Assembly (NCBI GenBank): GCA_963719275.1
Contig: CAVRBT010000015.1
Location: 62,001-126,000, forward strand
DNA length: 64,000 nucleotides
DNA from: AC-32 sp963719275
Lineage (GTDB): Bacteria; Actinomycetota; Thermoleophilia; Gaiellales; Gaiellaceae
Reading direction: 5' to 3'
Position 1 is the stretch's first letter, and each line of letters begins with the position of its first letter. Under the pieces are notes generated by a model. That model was given only the letters and a program-made list of their open reading frames with translations. It searched no databases and was not told the origin of the DNA. Positions 1 to 8,210 of this stretch are shown here, piece by piece. The position numbers were made by a program, and so were the translations under genes.

Positions 1-928
1 CGACGGCGAGCAGGATGATCTTTCCGTCGCGCCGCTGGCCGACCGCGGTGCGCGGGTTGCGCGGGCCGAGCTGGGTCGGCAGGAAGTCCTCGCCCGCGGT
101 CCAGACGGCCTTGCCGTTGCGAACGATCACCGGGCCGCCGCCGAGCGCGTCGGTCACGCCGCTCGCGAGCCAGTCAGGCGAGAGGATCAGGCGCGTCAGT
201 ACCGGGGTCCCGGACGGGGCCTCCTGCTGGACCTTCGCCACCTGCGAGCCGCGCGCCAGCAGCACGGCGCCGTTGCGCGGGATCGGCGTGCCGCCGCCGC
301 TGTGCTGGAACGTGACCGTCCCGGCGAGCTCGCCTCCGGGCACCGCCGGCGGGAACGGCTGCAGGACCGCCTCGACGACCCCGGGGATCCTCGGCGTCGT
401 CGCGCCCCAGGCGGGCGTGAAGAGCGAGGTGCCGTCGCCGCGCGGCGGCTGGTTCAGCCCCGTCAGCGGCCGGCGCTGGCCGAGCCCCTGCCAGTAGCCG
501 TAGAAGGAGACGCGCTGGACGTTGAGGCGCCCGTCGCTCGTGATCCCGACGCTCGACCGGAAGCGGTAGGGCGGGCTCTGCAGGACGCGGTCCTGCATCA
601 GCATCCCGGTCGGGTGCCCGTCCTTCCAGTTGAAGAGGTCGCCGTTCACCCCGACCACGGTGGCGGAGTCGGAGACGTCCTTCTGCATGTCGGTCACGCG
701 CTCCGTGCCGAGGATCGCCCCGTTCGAGAGCAGCGGCTTGAGCTGGTAGAGGCCGCCCGGGCGCGGCGCGGTCACGACGTTCAGGACGACGGGCCCGTGC
801 GCGGTGAACTGGACCGTGCGCTTGTAGCTCACGTTCGGCATCAGCACCTGCGTGGCGGCGCGCGCCGGCGCCGCGAACGCGGCGACGAGGCTTGCCAGCA
901 GGGCTCCGATGAGGATTCGGCGGAGCAC
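1..928 (-). CDS. Phosphodiester glycosidase (NAGPA-like) family protein, secreted; C-terminus cut by window start
   Basis: 309 codons are visible from a GTG at 928. The first ~24 residues form a signal peptide (RRILIGALLASLVAAFAAP ending ARA), so the protein is probably exported. A NAGPA-type domain follows, with the VVGVNGDLFN segment near residue 90 and, at the window edge, RTAVGQRRDGKIILLAV, which in this family continues into the conserved DGR. Family members cleave N-acetylglucosamine-phosphodiester-type bonds or bind cell-wall sugars; the substrate here cannot be read from sequence. It diverges from the radical-SAM operon across an 81-bp gap that should hold both promoters. The true start could be a few codons further upstream. 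Confidence 0.8.
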   Translation of the reverse strand, partial: MLRRILIGALLASLVAAFAAPARAATQVLMPNVSYKRTVQFTAHGPVVLNVVTAPRPGGLYQLKPLLSNGAILGTERVTDMQKDVSDSATVVGVNGDLFNWKDGHPTGMLMQDRVLQSPPYRFRSSVGITSDGRLNVQRVSFYGYWQGLGQRRPLTGLNQPPRGDGTSLFTPAWGATTPRIPGVVEAVLQPFPPAVPGGELAGTVTFQHSGGGTPIPRNGAVLLARGSQVAKVQQEAPSGTPVLTRLILSPDWLASGVTDALGGGPVIVRNGKAVWTAGEDFLPTQLGPRNPRTAVGQRRDGKIILLAV

Positions 929-1009
929 GACCCGTCGGCCAAGGTAGCTACGGACTCCGAAGAAGTCCAACGCCTCGCGGTGAGGATTTCGTAAAGGTAG
1001 GTTCCGGCT

Positions 1010-2311
1010 GTGAGCGCAACCGTAGGCACCCGCACGGAGTTCGTCGAGGGGCTGATCGAGCGCTATCCGGAGATCCCGACCGAGGCGGTGCTGAAGGAGG
1101 ACCTGCTCCGAACCGGGATGGCGTTCGACGACTCGGCGCTGACGGAGAACCTTGACGGCACGGTCAAGCCCAAGTCGTACTTCATCTTCTCGTTCGACCA
1201 GAAGCCGCTCACCGAGCTCGGCGCGGCCGCGCTCCAGCGTCCGCCGGAGGAGCTCGCGCTCACGGGCGGGCCGCACGAGCTGCGGCGAACGATCGTCTCG
1301 GTGCGCGTCAATCCAGACTCGCCGTACCGCATCGTGCTCAGCGACGGTGGGCTGCGCCTGTCGCTCGAGGGCAGCGAGCTGGCGGACGTGGCCCTGCCGC
1401 CGATGCCCGAGTACTACCGCCACACGCTCGCGAACGGCAAGACGGTGATGGAGACCGCGCCCACGATCGAGTGGGGCTACCTGATCTACCTCACCGTGCT
1501 GCGCCTCTGCCAGTACTTCGGCGCGCACGAGGAGTGCGGCTTCTGCGACATCAACCACAACTGGCGCCAGCACAAGAAGGCCGGCCGGCCGTACACCGGC
1601 GTGAAGCCGGTCGAGGACGTGCTCGAGGCGCTCGCGCTGATCGACCGCTACGACGACGGCGCCTCGCACGCGTACACGCTCACCGGCGGCTCTGTCACCT
1701 CGACGGTCGAGGGCCTCGCGGAAGCCGACTTCTACGGCCGCTACGCACAAGCGATCGAGGAGCGGTTCACCGGCCGGTGGATCGGCAAGGTCGTCGCTCA
1801 GGCCCTGCCGAAGGCCGACGCGCAGCGCTTCAAGGACTACGGCATCTCGATCTACCACCCGAACTACGAGGTCTGGGACAAGCGGCTCTTCTCGCTGATC
1901 TCGCCGGGGAAGCAGCGCTACGTCGGACGCGAGGAATGGCATCGCCGGATCCTCGACGCGGCGGACGTCTTCGGCCCGGCGAACGTGATCCCGAACTTCG
2001 TCGCCGGCGTCGAGCTGGCGCGGCCGTTCGGTTTCGAGACCATCGACGAGGCGATCGCGTCGACGGTCGAGGGGCTCGACTACTTCATGGGCCACGGCGT
2101 GACGCCGCGCTTCACGACCTGGTGCCCCGAGCCGACGACCCCGCTCGGGCGCGACAACCCCGACGGCGCGCCCTTGGAGTACCACGTGCGCCTGCTCGGC
2201 GCCTACCGCGAGGCGCTCGACCGGAACGGGCTGCGGCCCCCTCCCGGTTACGGCGAGCCGGGCGTCGGCAAGGCGGTCTTCTCCGTCAGCTCCTTCATGG
2301 ACGTCCTGTGA
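1010..2311 (+). CDS. Radical SAM protein with atypical CX8CX2C cluster motif, function unknown
   Basis: 433 aa from a GTG start, with an AAAGGTAGG-type ribosome-binding site upstream. Three cysteines at residues 167, 176 and 179 (CQYFGAHEECGFCD) are spaced CX8CX2C instead of the usual CX3CX2C. They sit where a [4Fe-4S] radical-SAM cluster would be, followed by glycine-rich TLTGGSVTS near residue 223 and a barrel-like C-terminal half. About 160 residues precede the cysteines, so there is an unassigned N-terminal domain. Its stop codon overlaps the start of the MqnC-like gene by GTGA, which implies co-translation. It is not a standard MqnE or MqnC. A role in menaquinone or another cofactor pathway is inference from the neighbour only. 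Confidence 0.75.
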   Translation: MSATVGTRTEFVEGLIERYPEIPTEAVLKEDLLRTGMAFDDSALTENLDGTVKPKSYFIFSFDQKPLTELGAAALQRPPEELALTGGPHELRRTIVSVRVNPDSPYRIVLSDGGLRLSLEGSELADVALPPMPEYYRHTLANGKTVMETAPTIEWGYLIYLTVLRLCQYFGAHEECGFCDINHNWRQHKKAGRPYTGVKPVEDVLEALALIDRYDDGASHAYTLTGGSVTSTVEGLAEADFYGRYAQAIEERFTGRWIGKVVAQALPKADAQRFKDYGISIYHPNYEVWDKRLFSLISPGKQRYVGREEWHRRILDAADVFGPANVIPNFVAGVELARPFGFETIDEAIASTVEGLDYFMGHGVTPRFTTWCPEPTTPLGRDNPDGAPLEYHVRLLGAYREALDRNGLRPPPGYGEPGVGKAVFSVSSFMDVL

Positions 2312-3336
2312 GCCGGGTCTCCGTCGACGAGGCGCGCACGCTCTGGGAGGAGGCGTCCGACGAGGAGCTGAGGCGGCTCGCGGGCGAGGTGCGGGCGCGC
2401 TACCACGACCCGAACCGCGCGACCTACATGGTCATGCGGATCATCAACTACACCAACGTCTGCGTCGCCCAGTGCGACTACTGCGCCTTCTACGTGCTGC
2501 CGAACCAGCAGGGCGGCTACGTGCTCTCGCGCGAGGACGTGTTCGCGAAGATCGACGAGCTGCTCGAGTTCGGCGGCGACCTCGTCGGCTTCAACGGCGG
2601 CTTCAACCCGAAGCTGCCGCTGGACTACTACTGCGACCTCTTCGCCTCGGTGCGGGAGCGCTACGGCGAACGCGTCGAGTTCTACGCACTGACGGTCGCG
2701 GAGTTCGTCTTCCTCGCCGACCGCGCCCGGCTCTCGTACGCGGAGGCGGCCTCGCGGCTGCGCGAGGCCGGCGTGCACTGGGTCACCGGCGGCGGGAGCG
2801 AGATCCTCACCGAGGACTTCCGCGCGCGGCACGCCAAGTGGAAGTACACCGTCGCCGACTACTTCGACGCGCAGCGCGCGCTCGTCGAGTCGGGGCTACG
2901 GACGACGGCGACGATGGTGATCGGCTTCGACGAGACCCTCGACGAGCGCCTCGAGCACCTGCAGCGCACGCGCGACTTCCAGGACGAGACCGGCGGCCTC
3001 TTCTCGTTCCTCTGCTGGACGTACAAGCCGTACGGCACCGCGTTCGGCGGCCGCGAGATCTCGCCGCAGGAGTACTGGCGCTGGATCGCGCTGTCGCGGA
3101 TCTTCCTCGACAACGTCGAGCACATCCGCACCTCGGTGCTGACGCAGAACGAGGAGGCCTTCCGCGCCCTCGACTACGGGGCCGACGACTTCGACCTCCC
3201 GATCGAGGACGAGGTCACGCAGAAGGCGGGCGCTCGGATCGAACTCGACCTCGACGCCCTGCTCGCGATCCCGCGCCGGCTCGGCTACGAGGTCGAGTAC
3301 CGCCGCGCCGAGCGGCCGGCCGCGCTGACCGGCTAG
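2308..3336 (+). CDS. mqnC: MqnC-like radical SAM enzyme (cyclic dehypoxanthine futalosine synthase family)
   Basis: 342 aa from a GTG whose last bases form the preceding gene's TGA (GTGA overlap); the open frame extends further upstream but that part shadows the neighbour. The [4Fe-4S] motif CVAQCDYC is at C52, C56 and C59 (CX3CX2C), after NYTNV. Downstream are GGGSEIL, TTATMVIGFDETLDERLEHL, RDFQDETGG and LDNVEHIRTS, which is the MqnC/MqnE layout. In the futalosine pathway MqnC closes the second ring of the naphthoquinone precursor. It is divergent: the family QGG is NGG (VGFNGGFNP) and the usual PGGGAEIL is TGGGSEIL. It may be a paralogue with a shifted substrate. The rest of the menaquinone set starts about 5 kb away on the other strand. 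Confidence 0.72.
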   Translation: MSRVSVDEARTLWEEASDEELRRLAGEVRARYHDPNRATYMVMRIINYTNVCVAQCDYCAFYVLPNQQGGYVLSREDVFAKIDELLEFGGDLVGFNGGFNPKLPLDYYCDLFASVRERYGERVEFYALTVAEFVFLADRARLSYAEAASRLREAGVHWVTGGGSEILTEDFRARHAKWKYTVADYFDAQRALVESGLRTTATMVIGFDETLDERLEHLQRTRDFQDETGGLFSFLCWTYKPYGTAFGGREISPQEYWRWIALSRIFLDNVEHIRTSVLTQNEEAFRALDYGADDFDLPIEDEVTQKAGARIELDLDALLAIPRRLGYEVEYRRAERPAALTG

Positions 3337-3340
3337 GCGC

Positions 3341-4521
3341 TCAACCGCCGAGCACCGCTTCGGCGGCAGCCGAGGCCTCCGGGTCCGGCAAGCGGGTCAT
3401 GCGGAAGCCGTTCACGAGGCCGAGCAGGGCGGCCACGAGCGGCACCAGCAGCGCGATCTGCAGCGCCCTCGGCCTGGCCTCGGTGTTGATGTGGATGATC
3501 TCCGCCTTGACGTCGGCCGGCTGTCCGACGAGCAGCTCCTCGAGGTGCGTGTTGGTCATCACCTCGGCGTTCTCTTCGAGGCCCTTCGAGACCCGCTGCT
3601 GCTCGGCCGGCGAGAGCACCCGCTCCTCCTCGATCGGCGAGAGCGTGTTCGGGATCAGGACGACGACGCCGGCGGAGAGCAGCACGAAGCCCGCGAGGAT
3701 GATCTTGCTCGGGCTACGGTTGCCCGCCTTCCGCCCGGCCAGCAAGGCGACGGCGAACATGCTCAGCGAGAGCGGCGCAAGGGAGAGGCCCGCCTCCATC
3801 GCGTTGTACTCGAGCCCATCTGCAGGTAGATCGGGAGCGCGATCATCATCCCGCCGAGCGCGATCTGCTGGAGGGTCTGGGACGAGATCCCGAGGCGGAA
3901 GTACTTCGACTCGAAGAGCCCGGCGTCGAGCAGCGCGGGCTTGCCCTGGCGCTTGCGGCGGACGAGCCACCACGCGAGCGACGCCAGCCCCACGACCCCG
4001 ACGGCCAGCAGCGCGCCGACCGCTCCGCCGCCTTCCTGCCAGACGAGGATCCCGAGCACGACCCCGCCCATTCCCAGCGCGGAGAGGATCGCGCCGACCA
4101 CGTCGACACCACGCGAGCCCGTGTAGGGCACGTCGTGGACGAGCCTGCTGCCGAGCAGCAGCGCCGCCCCGAGCCCGCCGATGATCGCCCAGAAGATGAC
4201 GATCAGGAGCAGGCTCTGCGAGAGCGTCATCGAGAGCGCCCCGGCCGCGTAGCCGAGCAGGCCCAGGATGTACGCGCGCTTGCGGCCGATCAGGTCGCCG
4301 ATCTTGCTGCCGATCAGAATGAACGCGGCCGAGACGAGCGCCTCCAGCGCGATTGCCGACTGCACGCCACTCGCGGTCGTGTCGAGGTCGTGGACGACGG
4401 CCGAGATCGACACGTTCATCAACGACGTGTCGACGACGAGCACGAACATCGCCATCGAGAGAAGGATCGCGAGGCGCGTGTCGCCTGACGACTCTTCCTG
4501 AGCGGCGGTCGTCAGCTCCAA
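3341..4521 (-). pseudogene. Decayed MFS drug-efflux type transporter (DHA2/EmrB-like)
   Basis: The first part reads from a TTG at 4521 (LELTTAAQEESS, then TM1 LAILLSMAMFVLVVDTSLMN) and contains the SKIGDLIGRKRAYILG loop. After IALPIYLQM at about 3815 the frame breaks: one missing base (GTG to GG) would restore VLEYNAMEAGLSLAPLSLSM, which continues in another frame to 3341. Three stretches also look deleted relative to 14-TM family members. GAALLLGSR runs straight into LVHDVPYTG, VVVLIP into NTLSPIEEERV, and that into LSPAEQQRV. About 393 codons remain where ~500-600 are normal. The start overlaps the cupin stop. The identification is firm; loss of function is an inference from the combined lesions. 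Confidence 0.75.
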
Positions 4522-5111
4522 GGAAGACGGGGCCACGCGTCGGGACGGCCGAGGCGCCAGTGCGGGAAGGGCGCGTACGCCTCGGACGGGTGGGGCGTCT
4601 CGGTGTCCACGCCGGCGCCTCGCGCGCGGGCGGCCTCCGAGACCGGGTAGACGATCGTGCCGTCCTTGCGGCGCGCTCCGGCCATGAGGATCACGCACGG
4701 ATCTTCGCCAATGCCGACGAAGGTGTGGCGCGTTCCGGGCGGGCAGTGGACGAAGTCCCAGGCGCGCAGCTGGCGCTCTTCCTCTTCGATCAGCAGCAGG
4801 CACTCGCCGGCGAGGACGAGGAAGTCCTCCTGGCTCGACTCGGCGTGGTACATCCCGGTCGGCTTGCCGGGCTCGAGCACGGCGAGCGTGTACCCGATCT
4901 CGTCGAAGTGCAGCGGCTCGAGGTCGGGGCGCTCGACGAGTACGCGCCCGGTGCTCTCGAAGACGCAGCGCCCGCCGAACGCGTCGTGCCGCACCCACGC
5001 GGCCTCGGCGACGTTGACCACGAACCAGCCCGGGCTCACGGGCGCGAGACCGGAGCCCACCGCCTCGAGACGTGCCTCCTCTGGAGCCATCGGCGGGGAA
5101 TCGTTACGCAT
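4512..5111 (-). CDS. Cupin-domain protein
   Basis: 199 aa. A single conserved-barrel cupin occupies roughly residues 70-135, with motif 1 around GMYHAESSQEDFLVLAGE and motif 2 around CPPGTRHTFVG, giving the His/Glu set that usually binds a metal. The flanking segments (VNVAEAAWVRHDAFGGRC at the N-terminus and a Trp/Pro-rich tail) match the size of single-domain cupins of unknown substrate. It may be a dioxygenase, isomerase or sugar-binding protein; nothing in the sequence decides. The stop overlaps the start of the decayed transporter by about 10 bp, so the two were probably once co-transcribed. Confidence 0.8.
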   Translation of the reverse strand: MRNDSPPMAPEEARLEAVGSGLAPVSPGWFVVNVAEAAWVRHDAFGGRCVFESTGRVLVERPDLEPLHFDEIGYTLAVLEPGKPTGMYHAESSQEDFLVLAGECLLLIEEEERQLRAWDFVHCPPGTRHTFVGIGEDPCVILMAGARRKDGTIVYPVSEAARARGAGVDTETPHPSEAYAPFPHWRLGRPDAWPRLPWS

Positions 5112-5149
5112 GGCCGCGGCGGAGCGTTGCGAGTACCGTTCCCGCGAGC

Positions 5150-5744
5150 GTGGCCGAGCTCGAGAGCCCGAGAGACCTGAGCTTCAACCGGGGGTTGATC
5201 GAGGACCCCGAGGCGTTCGCCCGCGAGGCCGGGGCCGCCTCCTGGCTCTACCTCTGCGGCGCTCGTCTACCCCTACGCGGGGTTGAAGTCCGGGGCGACC
5301 GCGGACGACGTGCTCGCTCGTGCGCGAGCGGACGGCGCACCGTTCGCCGGGTCCGACGAGCTCGAAGCCTGGGCGGCCGGCGTACCTCATCGGCGTCGGC
5401 GGCGCCCCGCGCGGGACAATCGCGGTCGACTTCTCCATGGCCGACGGGCTGGGCTGGTCCGGCCAGAAGACGCCCTGGGCCGTCAGCGGCTCGTACCGCG
5501 GGCCGCTCCTCGTTCGAGGCGCGCGGATCGACCGGCCCGGGAAGGTGCGCTTCGCCAAGGCGCATGGCCAGCACCTGCGCGAGCTCCGACGGAGACGCGG
5601 CGCTGACCAGGGCTCGCCTCCGGATCCGAGCTTCGGGTTCGGTTTCTCGCCGGGGAGACGCTCGTCCGCGCGCCCGGCTGCTACGCGTTCCAGGCCGACG
5701 GAACGTCGTTCAGTCGGATCGTCGTGGTCCGCGTTCCCCGGTAG
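5150..5744 (+). pseudogene. Remnant of an unidentified protein-coding gene, at least three frame switches
   Basis: A protein-like reading path starts at a GTG at 5150 (VAELESPRDLSFNRGLIED) and changes frame near 5260 (ALVYPYAGLKSGATADDVL), near 5380 (AYLIGVGGAPRGTIAVDFS) and again near 5600-5645. It ends at a TAG at 5742-5744 with GETLVRAPGCYAFQADG then RIVVVRVPR. Each segment looks coding, and together they give about 198 codons of one globular protein. I do not recognise the family. The 93 bases from 5745 to the next gene hold nothing I can identify. The alternative to genuine decay is several sequencing indels. Confidence 0.6.
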
Positions 5745-5838
5745 CAGGGCTCGGAGGCGCGAGGCCGGAGCCGACGTCTTCGAGCCGTGCCTCGTCGGGC
5801 ATGAGGCGACAATCGTGCCATCGCCTGCAGTCGGCCGG

Positions 5839-6984
5839 TCAAACGTCTTGACCGAGGCGCCAGGCGCTGCGCAGGCCGAGGCGCGGCCCGCCGTGAAGGA
5901 GGCCGCGGCCGTAGACGCGGCCGGCGAAGCGGACGAGCGCGTAGATCGTGCCCAGCACGAGCACGACCGCGATCGCGTGCTCCCAGATCGGGACGCCGAC
6001 GAGGGCGTTGCGCGCGGGCAGCACGAGCGGCGCGCTGACGGGGAAGACGGTGAGCGCGTTCGCGAGCAGACCGTTCGCATCGCTGGAGAGCGCGACGTAG
6101 CCCACGAAGTAGACGGCGACCAGCGTGTAGGAGACGGGCTGGCCGGCGGTGTCGGCGTTCTGCTGGCGCGAGGCAAGCGCACCTGCGGTTGCGTAGGCGA
6201 CCGCGTAGAGCGCGTAGCCGAGCGCGAACCACGGGATAACGAGCGCCGCGCTCGCGCCGAGGCCGGACGGCGTGTCGAAGACGCGCGCCGTGAGCAGGAG
6301 GGCGGCGAGGCCGGCGACCAGCGTGAGCTGGGCGAGCCCGAGCAGGCCGATCCCGATCACCTTGCCGGCGAGCAGGTGGCGCGGCCGCACCGTCGAGAGA
6401 ACGATCTCCACCACGCGGCTGTTCTTCTCCTCGACGACGCCGCTCACCACCCACTGCCCGTAGAACGCGAGGGACGTGAGCAGAAGCAACGCGCCTCCGG
6501 CAGCGACGAGGATCTCCGCGTCCGTGGTCTCCTCGTCGGGCGGGTGGACCGTGGCGACCGTCAGCTCCGGCGCCGGCGGCAGGTGGTTGCGGAGCCCGCG
6601 CACCGCCGTGTCCGCGATCGCCGCGGCCTTCTCGTCGACGTTGGTGCGGAAGACGAGCCGGTCCTGCGACAGGAGCAGCAGCGCGTCGGCGCGCTTCGCC
6701 TCGAGCGCCTTCAGCCCGGCGGCCGGAGAGGCGACCACCCGCAGTCGCACGTTCGCGTCGTCGAACGGCCTCGCCGCGCGCTCGAGCGCGGCCCGAAGGC
6801 CGGGCGGGGCGGGCGACACCGCCGCATACTCGTAGGTCGGCCTCTTCGACAGCGCGCCCTGTAGCCCGGTCGACCCGCCGACGATCAGGAGGAGGACGAG
6901 GGTCGAGACCAGGAAGACCTTGCTGCGCAGGCGCTCGCGGATCTCGCGCCGCGCGACGAGCGTGATCGCGCGCCGGGCTCTCAC
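5839..6984 (-). CDS. ABC-2 type transporter permease (NatB-like)
   Basis: 381 aa from a GTG at 6984 that overlaps the ATPase stop (GTGA); longer readings shadow the ATPase. An N-terminal cytoplasmic arginine-rich stretch and TM1 (KVFLVSTLVLLLIVGGSTGL) are followed by an extracytoplasmic domain of about 150 residues, including VVASPAAGLKALEAKRADAL. Then come five or six TM helices containing the GVVEEKNSRVVEIVLSTVRP segment typical of NatB/YhaP permeases. With the ATPase it should form an exporter in the cytoplasmic membrane. The NatAB name implies Na+ efflux, but the substrate cannot be told from sequence. Confidence 0.85.
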   Translation of the reverse strand: MRARRAITLVARREIRERLRSKVFLVSTLVLLLIVGGSTGLQGALSKRPTYEYAAVSPAPPGLRAALERAARPFDDANVRLRVVASPAAGLKALEAKRADALLLLSQDRLVFRTNVDEKAAAIADTAVRGLRNHLPPAPELTVATVHPPDEETTDAEILVAAGGALLLLTSLAFYGQWVVSGVVEEKNSRVVEIVLSTVRPRHLLAGKVIGIGLLGLAQLTLVAGLAALLLTARVFDTPSGLGASAALVIPWFALGYALYAVAYATAGALASRQQNADTAGQPVSYTLVAVYFVGYVALSSDANGLLANALTVFPVSAPLVLPARNALVGVPIWEHAIAVVLVLGTIYALVRFAGRVYGRGLLHGGPRLGLRSAWRLGQDV

Positions 6985-7931
6985 GAAGCCACCAGCTCCA
7001 GGAAGAGCTCGGCGAGCGACGGCGGCCCGTAGGCGAACCCGACTACGCGCCCTGCGCGCTCCGCCGCTGCGAGCACCTGCTCCGGATCGACGTCGCACCC
7101 GGCCAGCAGCCGCAGCTCGCCGTTGCGGCTCTCGACCAGCTCGACGCCAGGCACGTTAGGCCGCCAGCCCGCCGGTGCCTCCTCGAGCTGCAGCTCGATC
7201 CGGCGGCGCCTGGAGACTCGTCGCAGCCCGTCGAGGGCGCCGGTCGCGACGATCCGGCCGCGGTCAACGATCGCGACCTCCTCGCAGATGTCCTCCACCA
7301 GCTCGAGCTGGTGGCTGGAGAAGAGCACGGCCGCGCCGCGCGCCGCCTCGTCGCGGAGCACCTCGGCGAGCGTGTGAACCGCCACCGGGTCGAGGCCGGC
7401 GAAGGGCTCGTCGAGGACGAGCAGCTCGGGCTCGTGCAGCAGCGAGGCCGCAAGCTGCGCGCGCTGCTGGTTGCCGTGCGAGAGCTCCTCGACCTTAGCG
7501 CCCGCGCGCCCGGCCAGGCCGAGCCGCTTGAGCCAGCGCCCCGCGGCCGCACGGGCCGCGCCGGCGTCGAGGCCGTGTAGCGAGCCGAAGTACTCGAGCT
7601 GCTCGCCAACGGCCATCCGGGGATAGAGGCCGCGTTCCTCCGGCATGTAGCCGAAGCGCATCCGCTCCCGCAGCCCGATCGGCCTTCCGTGCCAGAGCAC
7701 CTCGCCGGCGTCGAGCGTGACCAGGCCGAAGATCGCCCGCATCGCGGTCGTCTTGCCTGCGCCATTCGGCCCCAGGAAGCCGAGCATCGCGCCGCGAGGG
7801 ACCGCAAACGAGCAGCCGACGAGCGCCTGCACCGGGCCGAAGCGCTTGCTCACCTGCCGGAACTCGAGGCCGGGGACGGCGACAGAGCCGTCCTCGGGTG
7901 CGACGCGCTCGTTCTCTAGGACTGCCGTCAC
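6981..7931 (-). CDS. ABC transporter ATP-binding protein (NatA-like)
   Basis: 316 aa from a GTG at 7931 preceded by GGAAGGGG. Walker A is GPNGAGKTT near residue 60, the Q-loop region reads GYMPEERGLYP, the signature is ELSHGNQQRAQLA and Walker B is LLVLDEPFAGLDP, with the switch histidine in FSSHQLELVE. The C-terminal ~90 residues form the extra domain usual in DrrA/NatA-type exporters. It overlaps the permease gene by 4 bp and is the first gene of a two-gene operon. It lies 279 bp beyond mqnA on the same strand, separated by an inverted-repeat element. Confidence 0.9.
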   Translation of the reverse strand: MTAVLENERVAPEDGSVAVPGLEFRQVSKRFGPVQALVGCSFAVPRGAMLGFLGPNGAGKTTAMRAIFGLVTLDAGEVLWHGRPIGLRERMRFGYMPEERGLYPRMAVGEQLEYFGSLHGLDAGAARAAAGRWLKRLGLAGRAGAKVEELSHGNQQRAQLAASLLHEPELLVLDEPFAGLDPVAVHTLAEVLRDEAARGAAVLFSSHQLELVEDICEEVAIVDRGRIVATGALDGLRRVSRRRRIELQLEEAPAGWRPNVPGVELVESRNGELRLLAGCDVDPEQVLAAAERAGRVVGFAYGPPSLAELFLELVAS

Positions 7932-8067
7932 GGCACCCCTTCCAGCTCGTCGATCGCCGCGGTGGAGCGCACTTCTAGTGTCCGGCGTCGGCCAGGCGGG
8001 CCGCATCCGGGTTCGCCCTGATAGGCCTGTCTCGAAACTACGGTGCGGTCAGACGGCCGCGTCGGCG

Positions 8068-8208
8068 CGGGGCCAGATCTTGCACTGCAACATTCGAGTG
8101 CCGAATCAGCGCCAACTCGTCCACGAACGCGTGGAGAGACGACACGGAATCGTCACTCCTCGCCAGCGCAAGACCGGGGCCGATGTGGCGATGCAAGACC
8201 TGACCCCG
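8068..8208. repeat. Small element bounded by 17-bp imperfect inverted repeats
   Basis: The left arm at 8068-8084 (CGGGGCCAGATCTTGCA) and the right arm at 8192-8208 (TGCAAGACCTGACCCCG) are inverted copies matching at 15 of 17 positions, enclosing about 107 bp without a convincing gene. This is the form of a small non-autonomous mobile element. The sequence just outside the left arm (AGACGGCCGCGTCGGC, 8051-8066) resembles the end of mqnA just outside the right arm (AGACGGCGGCTTCGGC, 8213-8228), and each reads as R-A-D/E-A-A-V-stop on the minus strand. Insertion with duplication of the mqnA tail is possible. Confidence 0.5.
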
Positions 8209-8210
8209 GG

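Noticed and set aside
1010..2311. Naming the first radical-SAM protein MqnE
   Set aside because: MqnE uses the CX3CX2C motif and has a different N-terminus; cysteine spacing and overall sequence here do not match.
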